Below are positions 16,250-25,421 of a DNA stretch of 64,000 bases, piece by piece. How positions within the stretch are numbered: position 1 is the stretch's first letter; each line of letters starts with the position of its first letter. Source of the stretch: Sediminibacillus massiliensis. Lineage in GTDB: Bacteria > Bacillota > Bacilli > Bacillales > Amphibacillaceae. A model generated the notes under the pieces. That model was not told the origin of the DNA. It was given only the letters and a program-made list of their open reading frames with translations, and did no database searches. The DNA lies in the NCBI RefSeq assembly GCF_900156915.1, contig NZ_LT732535.1, forward strand, positions 2,017,388 through 2,081,387, written 5' to 3'. Both the position numbers and the translations under genes were made by a program.

Positions 16250-19200
16250 TTAGAACCATAGTTTAAATGTTTTTATTTCGTATGGATTGATATCGAATGT
16301 TACCGTCTTGCCATCAAAAGACAGCTCTTTCTCTTCTTCTTCTATGAGATTACATTCCACTGCATTTGTTACAAGATGAGCAAACGATAACTTAACATTT
16401 TTACTGCGATATTGTTTAGTTTCATAAAGACGCACAATTACAGCACCGTCCTGTTCAGCCTCCTTAACAGTTTCCAGTATAATGTGATCGGAGTCTATCG
16501 ATGCAAATTGATAAGTATCATCCAGTTTTCCGGTCTTATTAGCCCTCACTTCCGCTGCCAGCAATGGGTTGTTCAGATTATACCCTTCCTCGATTACATG
16601 GCCGTTCTTCCAGTCAAATTGATGTGGAAGGAGACTATAAGTAAATTGATGTTTACAGCGATCAGCCGTCTCATCCGGACTGATGGAAGATTTGATCAAT
16701 GTTAACCTGATGACACTGTCCTTCACATCGTGTCCGTACTTGCAATCATTCAACAAGGCAACTCCGTAGTTCCCTTCTGAAACATCCACCCATTTTTGGC
16801 CGGCCACTTCGAATTTTGCATAATCCCAACTGGTGTTCCAGTGTGTCGGGCGTTCGATGTTTCCAAATTGAATATCGTACGTTGCTTTTGTGGACCGGAC
16901 GTTGACCGGAAAGGCGACTTTCAATAATGTTTGTTTTTCCTGCCAATCAATCTCCGTTTGGAAATCTATCCTTGATGAATTTTTATATAAGATGATATTT
17001 TGGGTGATCAACGAGTCATAGAAGGACCATTGCAAACAAAGAACACTTCGCAGCGGACCCTTCTCTACAACTTTAACACCGATCAGGTCGGTAACCTCAC
17101 GCATTTTTTCCTGATAGAACAAGTCAACATCCCATGCATCGAATTTCATTGGTTTATCTTCAAATGCTTGAAAGACGTTTCCGCAGGTACCCCCGGAGAG
17201 CACTTCTCTCTCTGCACGCTTATCATAAATGGAAGTCATTTGACCATGATCATTTAGTCGAATAGCATAATAATCATTTTCCAGATAATCCTTCTGTATC
17301 ACCAGGCTGGATTGCTTCTTGTTTCTCTCCGTAATCTTAAACGTTTTATAACCGAGAGCAGGCACGTTTTTTGCTTCAACTGCCAACTTTCGATCGTCCC
17401 CGCTTTCCATTAATTGTGCCGGAGCTTTGTTCCCGTAACCATCCTCAACTGTCATTGATTCTGTAAAACTATTGGAAACCGGCACTTCGATTATGCCATC
17501 CCGGTTGTATGATAGACCGTTAAAAACTACTAAACTATCGTGGTCGGCCTTTATTTCATTCGTAATAGAACCGCGAGACTCAACCAGCGCTTGATCGCCG
17601 ATTTCCTGAACCGTCTGATAATCTTTCCTGGCATCTTCATTCACCTGACGAATCGAAGAACCCGGAAGGATATCATGGAATTGATTCAACAGCAGCATTT
17701 CCCATCCTTCTCTTAATGTAGAAGAAGCTGGTTTATAACCATTCTGCAAATGATTGACCACGCCAAGCCATTCTGCATTATGATAAGTAATTTCAGCTTT
17801 ACGATTCGCCCGTTTTAACGATGCTTGGGAAGTATAGGTACCACGATGATACTCCAAGTAAAGTTCGCCATCCCAAACCGGCACTTTTTTCTCCTTCAAC
17901 CTGTCGTGCAACCTTTTAAAATATGGCTCCGCTTTACCCATTTCCACCTTGGGAATGCCAGGCAGGTTTTTCATGGCACGGGCGGATTCGATCATTTCTT
18001 TGGTAGGACCTCCGCCCCCATCGCCCCATCCAAACGCAATGAGCAGTTCATCGTTAATGTCCTTTTGCTTATAGGAATCCCAGACTCCTTTTACGCTGTA
18101 TGGTTCCACCATTCCGTTGTATGTATAAGGATGTGAATCTCTTTCCGGGGTTGTGATGAAGTGCGTCAAAATCTCGGTGCCATCCATACCGCGCCAATTG
18201 AATGTATCATGCGGAAACCGGTTGTACTGACTCCAACTTATTTTGGTGGTCATGAATGTCTCGATTCCGCTTTTTTTCATGATTTGCGGCAGCGCCCAGG
18301 AATATCCGAATACATCCGGCAGCCACACTACTTTGGTATCGACGCCGAATTCTTGTTTCATGAATTGTTTTCCAAGCAAGATCTGACGGATCAAGGATTC
18401 ACCGTTTGGTATGTTTGTATCCGGCTCTATCCACATCCCTCCTGTGATTTCCCATTCGCCTGAAGAGATTCTTTCTTTTATCTGTTCATAAATCTCCGGA
18501 TAATCTTCTTTTAAATACTTGTAAAGTTGCGGGGAGGTATGGATATACCGGTATTCTGGATATTGACGCATTAAGTTCAACACGGTTGAGAAGGTTCTGG
18601 AAGCCTTCTCCCTGGAATGAACAAGCCGCCAGAGCCATGCCATATCAATATGGGAGTGACCCAGGGTAACCACTTTGGGTTTCATTTCTTCGACCTCTGC
18701 CATTTCTTTTATTTTTCCTTCTAGATAATCAGCAGCTTCTTCTATGGAACGATAATACATATCGGATTTTGGTTTTAGAAAGTCCACCCGCTGCATAGAC
18801 TCATTCAAAGCTTTAAGTATCCTGGACCGCCGGAAGGCGTTTTTATCAAGTTCTTCAATCGCTTTCAGTACTGTATCTGCTTGATAGAAATAACGCTCGG
18901 CAGGCTCATCGACTACTGCCAATCGGGCGAGCTTGAAGCGTCTATAGTCCGGCACATTCAAGACACCACTCCATGCTTTCAAGGCGATATGGATAGTACC
19001 ACCTTGTTTATACTCATGCGGGAGCCAAGCATCTTCATGCCAGATATCGATCCCTTGCAGAGGCTTACCGTTTACATAAAGTAATGTCTCGGCAGTAGAC
19101 CCAGCCCCATCACGGGGACCTACATGGAATTGGAGCACCAACTTCTGATCTTTCCAGTCTTCGGGTATGGGAACAGTAGTACGGAACCAGGCCCCCTTGT

Positions 19201-19396
19201 CATACCCGCCCCACGAATCACCGATAAAAAAATCTTTCCAACTCGAATCATCAAAAGAGGGTTTATGTGCCTCTTTTTCTTCTGCACCAAAATCCGTTTC
19301 CTGATACTTAAATGCCTGAATATCCTGTGTATCTCGATAAATAGTTTCTTTTATATCTTGTAAGTGACTTTTGATTTTCTCCTCAGTAAAATACAT
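16250..19396 (-). CDS. Alpha-mannosidase, glycoside hydrolase family 38 (large form)
   Basis: A 1048-residue cytoplasmic alpha-mannosidase that hydrolyses non-reducing alpha-mannosyl residues and retains configuration. The N-terminal 240 residues form the extra beta domain seen in large GH38 enzymes. The catalytic domain opens with GHSHIDMAWLW (zinc ligands His and Asp, about 246-256) and has WEITGGMWIEPDTN and the nucleophile in WLPDVFGYS (Asp about 361). The C-terminal half is the usual beta-sandwich. It has no signal peptide. Codons run upstream to 19438, but the ATG at 19396 follows GGGGTGG and is preferred. It is the last gene of unit A. The 145 bases upstream of it are the relic of a GH2 gene. 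Confidence 0.92.
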   Translation of the reverse strand: MYFTEEKIKSHLQDIKETIYRDTQDIQAFKYQETDFGAEEKEAHKPSFDDSSWKDFFIGDSWGGYDKGAWFRTTVPIPEDWKDQKLVLQFHVGPRDGAGSTAETLLYVNGKPLQGIDIWHEDAWLPHEYKQGGTIHIALKAWSGVLNVPDYRRFKLARLAVVDEPAERYFYQADTVLKAIEELDKNAFRRSRILKALNESMQRVDFLKPKSDMYYRSIEEAADYLEGKIKEMAEVEEMKPKVVTLGHSHIDMAWLWRLVHSREKASRTFSTVLNLMRQYPEYRYIHTSPQLYKYLKEDYPEIYEQIKERISSGEWEITGGMWIEPDTNIPNGESLIRQILLGKQFMKQEFGVDTKVVWLPDVFGYSWALPQIMKKSGIETFMTTKISWSQYNRFPHDTFNWRGMDGTEILTHFITTPERDSHPYTYNGMVEPYSVKGVWDSYKQKDINDELLIAFGWGDGGGGPTKEMIESARAMKNLPGIPKVEMGKAEPYFKRLHDRLKEKKVPVWDGELYLEYHRGTYTSQASLKRANRKAEITYHNAEWLGVVNHLQNGYKPASSTLREGWEMLLLNQFHDILPGSSIRQVNEDARKDYQTVQEIGDQALVESRGSITNEIKADHDSLVVFNGLSYNRDGIIEVPVSNSFTESMTVEDGYGNKAPAQLMESGDDRKLAVEAKNVPALGYKTFKITERNKKQSSLVIQKDYLENDYYAIRLNDHGQMTSIYDKRAEREVLSGGTCGNVFQAFEDKPMKFDAWDVDLFYQEKMREVTDLIGVKVVEKGPLRSVLCLQWSFYDSLITQNIILYKNSSRIDFQTEIDWQEKQTLLKVAFPVNVRSTKATYDIQFGNIERPTHWNTSWDYAKFEVAGQKWVDVSEGNYGVALLNDCKYGHDVKDSVIRLTLIKSSISPDETADRCKHQFTYSLLPHQFDWKNGHVIEEGYNLNNPLLAAEVRANKTGKLDDTYQFASIDSDHIILETVKEAEQDGAVIVRLYETKQYRSKNVKLSFAHLVTNAVECNLIEEEEKELSFDGKTVTFDINPYEIKTFKLWF

Positions 19397-19434
19397 AAGA
19401 ACCACCCCGCAATTTATTAATGCATATTCCGTTT

Positions 19435-19580
19435 TCATAGGTTTTCCGTTTCCAGTTCAGCAGCTGTGTATCTCCATCCTGTCGGTCACTTTTTTTATAG
19501 GCAATACCACCGAACTCTGAATCAATGATCGGCTCTTGGTTATATGTAAATCCTTCTACATTTAGAGACCTATCTGCCGG
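19435..19580 (-). pseudogene. Remnant of a glycoside hydrolase family 2 gene
   Basis: On the minus strand this stretch encodes NVEGFTYNQEPIIDSEFGG and then IAYKKSDRQDG. This is the nucleophile region of GH2 enzymes, in which the Glu of SEFGG is catalytic. After a frameshift, the next frame continues with YTAAELETEN, which fits the expected continuation. A stop codon lies just upstream in frame, and nothing of the remaining roughly 500-900 residues is left. The gene was therefore deleted, leaving about 145 bases between the DeoR gene and the large GH38 gene. The lost enzyme would have been a beta-glycosidase such as a beta-mannosidase or beta-galactosidase. Confidence 0.7.
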
Positions 19581-19677
19581 TTAAATTTTAAAAAGTTATC
19601 CATTTTTCATAGCAACCATTCAAGTTTCTCACCTTTATATTCATGAATAGTTAGACGTCTTCCCGATGCACCTCCTT

Positions 19678-20484
19678 TTAATCGATACCTTCCAGCTGCT
19701 CTTCCTTTGTAGATACAACAATTACATCGACACCCCACTTTTCAATTTCAGCAAGCACATTCTTATCTGCAAGATCACTGGTAATGAAAATATCAACTTG
19801 TTCAAAGTCACAAAACGAAGTGAGGCCCGCCTTCTGCAATTTACTATGATCGGCAAGTACTACAATCTTCTGAGCCGCATTCACCATCGCCCGTTTCATT
19901 TCTGATTCGTATAAGTCCGAACTGGTAAATCCCTGTCTCAGTGAAATTCCTGAAGTCCCTAAAAATACGAAGTCGGCATTATAGTTCTTCAATTCCACTT
20001 CAGCTTGAGGGCCAACAGTACTTATCGAGTTCCTACGCAGTTTACCCCCAAGTAAGTAAATGGACGTTGTTTCATTTTTTGCACATTCCTCCGCTATGTT
20101 CAACGCATTGGTTATGACCATCAAATCCTCTACACCATTTAAATATCGGGGAACATGCCATGTAGTAGACCCCGCATCGAGAATCAGGATTTGATCTTCT
20201 CGGACAAGCTCGGCGGCTTTTCGCCCGATTAATTCTTTTTCTAAATGGAATTGATGTTTCCTTTGTTGTACGGGCAATACAAAATCAAGGCTCTTTTTTA
20301 ATTCGGTAACCAAAATGGCGCCGCCATAGTTTTTTTGTAAAATCCCCTCCTGTTCCAAGTGAGTTAAGTCACGCCTTATCGTCTCTTCGGATACCCCGAA
20401 CTTTTTTACAAGGTCCGATACTTTGACGCTTTTTTCTTTGACAATTACTTCCTTAATTCTTTTTCTTCTTTCTACTACGATCAT
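19678..20484 (-). CDS. DeoR family transcriptional repressor
   Basis: A 268-residue sugar-operon repressor. The N-terminal winged helix-turn-helix (about 1-57) contains SVKVSDLVKKFGVSEETIRRD followed by the QKNYGGA hinge. The C-terminal DeoR sensor domain has ILDAGSTTWHV, VITNALNIAEEC, LLGGKLRR, FLGTSGIS and VVLADHSKL, which bind a phosphorylated sugar in this family. It is very similar to the DeoR protein at 55931-56728. It is placed between two GH38 genes in unit A and probably represses that operon; the inducer would be a mannose-derived phosphate (inference). Confidence 0.92.
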   Translation of the reverse strand: MIVVERRKRIKEVIVKEKSVKVSDLVKKFGVSEETIRRDLTHLEQEGILQKNYGGAILVTELKKSLDFVLPVQQRKHQFHLEKELIGRKAAELVREDQILILDAGSTTWHVPRYLNGVEDLMVITNALNIAEECAKNETTSIYLLGGKLRRNSISTVGPQAEVELKNYNADFVFLGTSGISLRQGFTSSDLYESEMKRAMVNAAQKIVVLADHSKLQKAGLTSFCDFEQVDIFITSDLADKNVLAEIEKWGVDVIVVSTKEEQLEGID

Positions 20485-20532
20485 GACTTAACCCCCCTGT
20501 TAATGCTTTTTGCATTTTCCGATAACATCCCA

Positions 20533-23007
20533 TTAAAATTCCGTCCATTCCAGTAAATTGGTTTCCGTTGCTGGTATAGCATGGTCTTTGGATATTCGGA
20601 ATGTCTTAATCTCTGATGGCTTGAATTCTGCCTCTATGACACGATTCCATTTCTTTAGTTTGATGCTTGCCACAGCTTCATCATTGTTTGTTTCATATGC
20701 ACGGATAATAAGATCTTCGTTATCTTCTGCCTGCTTCACAACAGAGACAATCACATTGTCTCCTTCGACTTCCATAAAGGAATCCTTCTGTGGCAGTTCA
20801 CCCTTGTGGTATGTTTCTATTATCGATACAGGCTTTTGATTAAGTTCAGCGGCACTTTTTACTGTTCCGGCTGTTTCCCAATTTCCTTCATGGGGTAACA
20901 AAGAATAGCTGAACGTCTGAATACCTTGATCGATGAACGTATAATGCTCTTTTTCCTGGGGTTCTTTCGGATCGTGGTGAGCGTAAATAGGGCTGCGCAG
21001 AACGGTTAAACTCATCTCTTTATTGTTCATGTCGAAACTGTATTTTCCATTATTAATTATGCTTAAACCATACATTTCACCTGTTGAAGGATGGGTGCCT
21101 GATAGATCAATCCAGCTCTGACCCGGCTCTTCCTCTCCATTGCACTCTCTTACAATTGTTCCGTACGGGATTTCATAAGTACCCTTTCGGAAGATAAGGT
21201 CGACAGGGAATTTTAATTTGAGCACTTTAAACTGTTCCTGCCAATTGACTGTTACGTGTACTTCAATCTGATTAAGTTCTTTGAACATGGTAAAATCCTG
21301 GATAATGGCAGACTTACCATATTCACTTTCCACCCGGATGACCGATTTGACCGGTCCATGCTCTACCAAACGGACAGATTTTGCTTTGAATTCACCGATT
21401 TTCTTGTCATAGCGCAAGATATTGTGTGACCAGGTATCACTCTCGTCTTCCATAACAACAGGACGTGCACCGGGCCCTCCCAATAATTCCAGGTGTTTCT
21501 TTTTATCGTACAGACTTATCACAAATCCTGTTTGCGGGTCTATTTCAACCCGGTATGTTTCGTTCTCCAAAGTTGTATCATCCGCTTCAACTGTCGAAAA
21601 TGATCGTGTCGATGGCCTTTTAAATATTTTGTACACACGATAACCCATGGATGGAATATCGGCTATGAAGCTTATCCTGTTTCGCCCTTCTGCAGTTGCA
21701 TGGGACTGAACTGTCTGCATTGGAACCGCTCTATCCTCTTCATCTGTAAGAATAGCAGATTCAGATAACCCTCCCACTTCCAACTCAACGTTTACTTTGC
21801 TGGTCCATGAATGAGGGTTGAAGACAACGATTGGTCTCATGCCCTCTTCTTCTTCAATATTTATCCTCCAAGACAGGGATTGAAGGGCATAATTTAATCC
21901 CCTGTCTGAAATGGACATTGCTTCTCCATGCATGTTTCTGGCATCATCATAAGCTTCCTTCAGTGAAGTTCCAGCCAGAATATCATGGAATTGATTGAAC
22001 AGGACATTTCTCCAGGCCCGTTTATACTCATGCAACGGATACTTTTGACCAGTAGTCCAGTTTGCGAAAGTTGAGAATTTCTCAGCTTTCAACAAGGCAT
22101 TTTCCGCCTCCCGATTCCATTTTTTAATTCCGGAATGAGCTGAATAACAGCCACTTGCATGATGTTGCAAGTCATCATGAACAACCGGGAAAGGCAGTTC
22201 TTTTTCGAGTACACCAGAAAAAAAGCGGTTTGGCGTACTTAAAACGAGATTGGGGTAAGCGGCATCATCATTTAGATGTTTTATACTTTCAATATTCTCT
22301 TTAGTCGGTCCCCCGCCATGGTTTCCGACTCCATAAAAACACATTAACTCATTATCCAGACCCTTCAGTTCTCCTACATTCCTGTTGACATGCTTCTCAA
22401 TATCACGTCCCCAGGTGCAATATTCATATGGGATACGGTAAGTGAGCACCCTGGATCCATCATCCGACTCCCACCAGAACAAACGTCCAGGCAATCCTTT
22501 CTCCTGAGGGCTTGGGCGCATCATCACGTAGTAATCCAATCCACTTTTCTGCAGGATTTGCGGAAGCATACCATGGTGGCCAAAACTGTCTACGTTATAA
22601 CCGACTTTAGCGGTGACCCCAAATTTTCCCTTGAAATAACGCTGACCATATAATCCTTGACGAACAAAAGACTCACCTCCGGGAATATTGCAATCAGGCT
22701 GAACCCACCAACCGCCAACAATTTCCCAGCGACCTTCCTCAACCCGTTGCCTAATTTCCTCAAACATTTCTGGTTCATTATTTTCAATCCATTCATAATT
22801 CGCTGCAGAACTATTTGTAAAAACAAATTCTGGATACTCTTTCATACGATCAAGCGCTGACCGAAATGTAGCCTTTGTCTCTTGAAATCCTTCCTGCCAC
22901 TGCCAAAGCCATACAGGATCCAGATGAGCGTTCCCTATCATGTGTAATGCCTTTTTCCTCGACTTTGGCACGTGTCGTCGGTCTTTTTCCAAAGTTGGTT
23001 TTTCCAT
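20533..23007 (-). CDS. Alpha-mannosidase, glycoside hydrolase family 38
   Basis: An 824-residue cytoplasmic GH38 enzyme without the extra N-terminal domain. It shows HMIGNAHLDPVWLWQW with zinc ligands His28 and Asp30, WEIVGGWWVQPDCN, and the nucleophile in VGYNVDSFGHHG (Asp140). FNQFHDILAGTS, a further conserved block, is near residue 340. The sequence is close to that of the GH38 gene at 41250-43673 throughout, so the two are duplicates or were acquired together. Ribosome site GGGGG precedes the ATG. It follows the two permease genes by 121 bases in unit A and would act on the sugars they import. Confidence 0.93.
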   Translation of the reverse strand: MEKPTLEKDRRHVPKSRKKALHMIGNAHLDPVWLWQWQEGFQETKATFRSALDRMKEYPEFVFTNSSAANYEWIENNEPEMFEEIRQRVEEGRWEIVGGWWVQPDCNIPGGESFVRQGLYGQRYFKGKFGVTAKVGYNVDSFGHHGMLPQILQKSGLDYYVMMRPSPQEKGLPGRLFWWESDDGSRVLTYRIPYEYCTWGRDIEKHVNRNVGELKGLDNELMCFYGVGNHGGGPTKENIESIKHLNDDAAYPNLVLSTPNRFFSGVLEKELPFPVVHDDLQHHASGCYSAHSGIKKWNREAENALLKAEKFSTFANWTTGQKYPLHEYKRAWRNVLFNQFHDILAGTSLKEAYDDARNMHGEAMSISDRGLNYALQSLSWRINIEEEEGMRPIVVFNPHSWTSKVNVELEVGGLSESAILTDEEDRAVPMQTVQSHATAEGRNRISFIADIPSMGYRVYKIFKRPSTRSFSTVEADDTTLENETYRVEIDPQTGFVISLYDKKKHLELLGGPGARPVVMEDESDTWSHNILRYDKKIGEFKAKSVRLVEHGPVKSVIRVESEYGKSAIIQDFTMFKELNQIEVHVTVNWQEQFKVLKLKFPVDLIFRKGTYEIPYGTIVRECNGEEEPGQSWIDLSGTHPSTGEMYGLSIINNGKYSFDMNNKEMSLTVLRSPIYAHHDPKEPQEKEHYTFIDQGIQTFSYSLLPHEGNWETAGTVKSAAELNQKPVSIIETYHKGELPQKDSFMEVEGDNVIVSVVKQAEDNEDLIIRAYETNNDEAVASIKLKKWNRVIEAEFKPSEIKTFRISKDHAIPATETNLLEWTEF

Positions 23008-23128
23008 ATTTAGTCCCCCTTACTTGAGCCTTTTTATTTCATTGACGGGCAATCAGTCTTTCATCACGATGCCACTATCAGCTCTTCCAACTGCAGCGAT
23101 AATTTCCTCATCATCCCTTTTGCGCCTA

Positions 23129-24034
23129 TTAACCCTTCGATCCTCCAGTTAAGTTCATTCCTTGGATAAAATATTTCTGGAAGATGAAGAAGATAATCAG
23201 AACCGGCAGCATAACGAGCACGGAAGCAGACATCAGGTAATTCCATTGTGTATGGACTCTGCCCTGGAATGTAGCCAAACCCAATTGCAGGGTGTATTTC
23301 GATTCATCGCTTAGATACAGCAATGGATTGATCAAGTCGTTCCAAGAAGCGTTGAATGCGAAAATAGCAACTGTAGCAAGGGCCGGCTTAATTAAAGGAA
23401 GCATCAATCGCGACCAAATGTAAAAATGGTTGGCTCCATCCATTTTGGCTGCTTCAATTAATTCATTGGGAATTGTCATAAAAAACTGCCTCAACAGAAA
23501 GATGAAAAAGGCACTTCCAAATACATGTGGTACTATCAGCGGTAGATAAGTATTGACCCAGCCGATTTTCGCAAACAATATATATTGAGGAATCATCATG
23601 ACAAATCCAGGAATCATCATTGTCGCCAATAAAATAGCAAACAGCACATTTCTGCCACGGAATTTTATCTTGGCAAAACCGTATGCGACAAAGGCATTGG
23701 AAAGAACATTCGCTATTACTGTAATAGAAGTAACAAACAGAGAGTTGAATAAATAACGGGTAAACGGTGCGGATTGCCAAGCCTCGACAAAGTTTGACCA
23801 CTTAATGGTTTCCGGTATAAATGTAGGAGCCCCGCTCATGATCTCATCCATTGGTTTCAAAGCTGTGGAAACCATCCACCACAGCGGAGACAACATGGTT
23901 AGACTGCCGACTGCCAGAATGATAAAAATAATCCATTTTTTAATATTTTTCTTAAATTGCATTTTTTGCATGTAAGAGGTATCTTTTGTCTTTGACGGTT
24001 GGGGCAACAATACTTTCGCTTTTTTCACACTCAT
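23129..24034 (-). CDS. Carbohydrate ABC transporter permease (MalG type)
   Basis: The second inner-membrane permease (301 residues) of a CUT1 sugar importer. It has six membrane segments and the ATPase-contact motif EAAKMDGANHFYIWSRLMLP (about 205-224) typical of the BPD_transp_1 family. It overlaps the preceding permease by one base (TAATG). No ATPase gene is nearby, as is normal for Firmicute CUT1 systems that share MsmX. Confidence 0.92.
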   Translation of the reverse strand: MSVKKAKVLLPQPSKTKDTSYMQKMQFKKNIKKWIIFIILAVGSLTMLSPLWWMVSTALKPMDEIMSGAPTFIPETIKWSNFVEAWQSAPFTRYLFNSLFVTSITVIANVLSNAFVAYGFAKIKFRGRNVLFAILLATMMIPGFVMMIPQYILFAKIGWVNTYLPLIVPHVFGSAFFIFLLRQFFMTIPNELIEAAKMDGANHFYIWSRLMLPLIKPALATVAIFAFNASWNDLINPLLYLSDESKYTLQLGLATFQGRVHTQWNYLMSASVLVMLPVLIIFFIFQKYFIQGMNLTGGSKG

Positions 24035-24972
24035 TATTTATCCTCCCCTTCATAATAGACCCATTTCTTGCCAACTTTGAGATTCAGCAAAGTGATCACC
24101 ATGATGACCATGAATAAAATCCAGGCCATTGCAGAGGCATATCCCATATTGAATTGCTCAAAGGCCTGCTTATACATGTAAAAATTATAGAACAACATAG
24201 AACTTTGCGGACCGCCATCTCCCTCTGGCGACATTACCAGCGCTTCTTGAAAAACTTGAAATCCGCCAATAGTAGTCGTGACGATATCAAAAAAGATAAC
24301 CGGCGTAATCATCGGTAAAGTTATATGGCGGAATCGATGCCACGCATTTGCACCATCCAATTCAGCCGCTTCATATAATTGATCGGGAACATTTTGAAGC
24401 ACAGCTAAATAAAGCAGCATGGAAGCGCCCACGGCCCATGTTTTCATCAATATTAAGGCTGGTTTCGTCCAGGCCGGATCAAACAGCCAGGAAGGACCTC
24501 TGATGCCAAACCATTCAAGTACAATATTAATTAAACCTGCCGAGGGGGCTAATAACTGCATCCATAGTAAAAACACGGCCACACCCGACAGTACTGCCGG
24601 GAGATAATACAACGTCCGGAATACGCGCATCCCTGGAACTCCTCCAGTCAGGAAAACACTCAAAAGAATAGCACCGACTGTTGTGATAGGTACAGTCCAG
24701 ATCACATAGTACAAAGTGTTATAAAGCGAGACCCAGAAAAAAGAATCCTGTGTGAATAGTTCTTTGAAGTTCGCTAATCCGATAAAGTTCATCCTGGAGG
24801 TAACATCGTAATCTGTAAAACTCGCATACAGGGAAAACAACATTGGACCAGCCATAAACACGATAAAACCAAATACCCATGGAAAAACAAACACATAACC
24901 TTGTAACGCTTCTCTTCTCTGCATTTTAGAAAGCTTGTTTTTTTTGTTAAACATATTGTTCCCCTTTCTCAT
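24034..24972 (-). CDS. Carbohydrate ABC transporter permease (MalF type)
   Basis: The first permease (312 residues) of the unit A importer. The N-terminus is basic with an early membrane segment (GYVFVFPWVFGFIVFMAGP), followed by five more segments. The EAA motif reads YEAAELDGANAWHRFRHITLP (about 200-220). It is separated from the binding-protein gene by 449 bases and may have its own promoter there. Confidence 0.92.
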   Translation of the reverse strand: MRKGNNMFNKKNKLSKMQRREALQGYVFVFPWVFGFIVFMAGPMLFSLYASFTDYDVTSRMNFIGLANFKELFTQDSFFWVSLYNTLYYVIWTVPITTVGAILLSVFLTGGVPGMRVFRTLYYLPAVLSGVAVFLLWMQLLAPSAGLINIVLEWFGIRGPSWLFDPAWTKPALILMKTWAVGASMLLYLAVLQNVPDQLYEAAELDGANAWHRFRHITLPMITPVIFFDIVTTTIGGFQVFQEALVMSPEGDGGPQSSMLFYNFYMYKQAFEQFNMGYASAMAWILFMVIMVITLLNLKVGKKWVYYEGEDK

Positions 24973-25378
24973 TCCTGAACTAATCTATCGGAAACAAGCC
25001 CCTCCAACATTTTCTGGAAAAGCTCCATTTTTTTCGATGAGAAAACCAAAAATGCTGCACCTTCGCCATTTTTAACCAAGTTGAGTATCAACAAATAACA
25101 GGTAACTAAATAAATTGTTTTTTAAGAGATAGGACATTAAACACAAAATTTATAAACTTCTTACTAACTTTAATACGGCTTTCTTCCATTTTTTTCAGGA
25201 TGAGCAGTAATAAAACGTTGCGGAAAAATATTGCTTCCGTAGGGAATGCTTCTAAAGGCTGAGGCAGCGCCCGTGGGAAGCGGCAAAGTATCGTTACCCA
25301 TCAAAGATCAGCCTTTTTCTTCATACTCATTCTTTCAGGTGTTCCTTTTTATCATTGTGAAAGACATACTGCCAATTA
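24973..25378. other. Intergenic region between binding protein and permease genes
   Basis: About 400 bases without a credible gene. Its centre (about 25217-25300) is a decayed copy of a dispersed Bacillaceae repeat. The rest is AT-rich and shows nothing I can name. Confidence 0.5.
25217..25300. repeat. Decayed dispersed intergenic repeat
   Basis: GCTTCCGTAGGG (25233-25244) and CCCGTGGGAAGC (25270-25281) are imperfect inverted arms around GGCTGAGGCAGCG. The arrangement and wording resemble an imperfect palindrome that I recall as scattered in intergenic regions of several Bacillus-related genomes. Mismatches between the arms suggest it is old. Confidence 0.4.
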
Positions 25379-25413
25379 GGGAGTGGTTTCTACCATCGGT
25401 AAAAACCACTCCC
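25379..25413 (-). terminator. Hairpin after the unit A binding-protein gene
   Basis: GGGAGTGGTTT and AAACCACTCCC are perfect arms with a 13-base loop, 8 bases after the stop codon of the binding protein. No T tract follows, so it more likely protects the upstream mRNA or attenuates, giving more binding protein than permease. Confidence 0.65.
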
Positions 25414-25421
25414 TTTGACTA

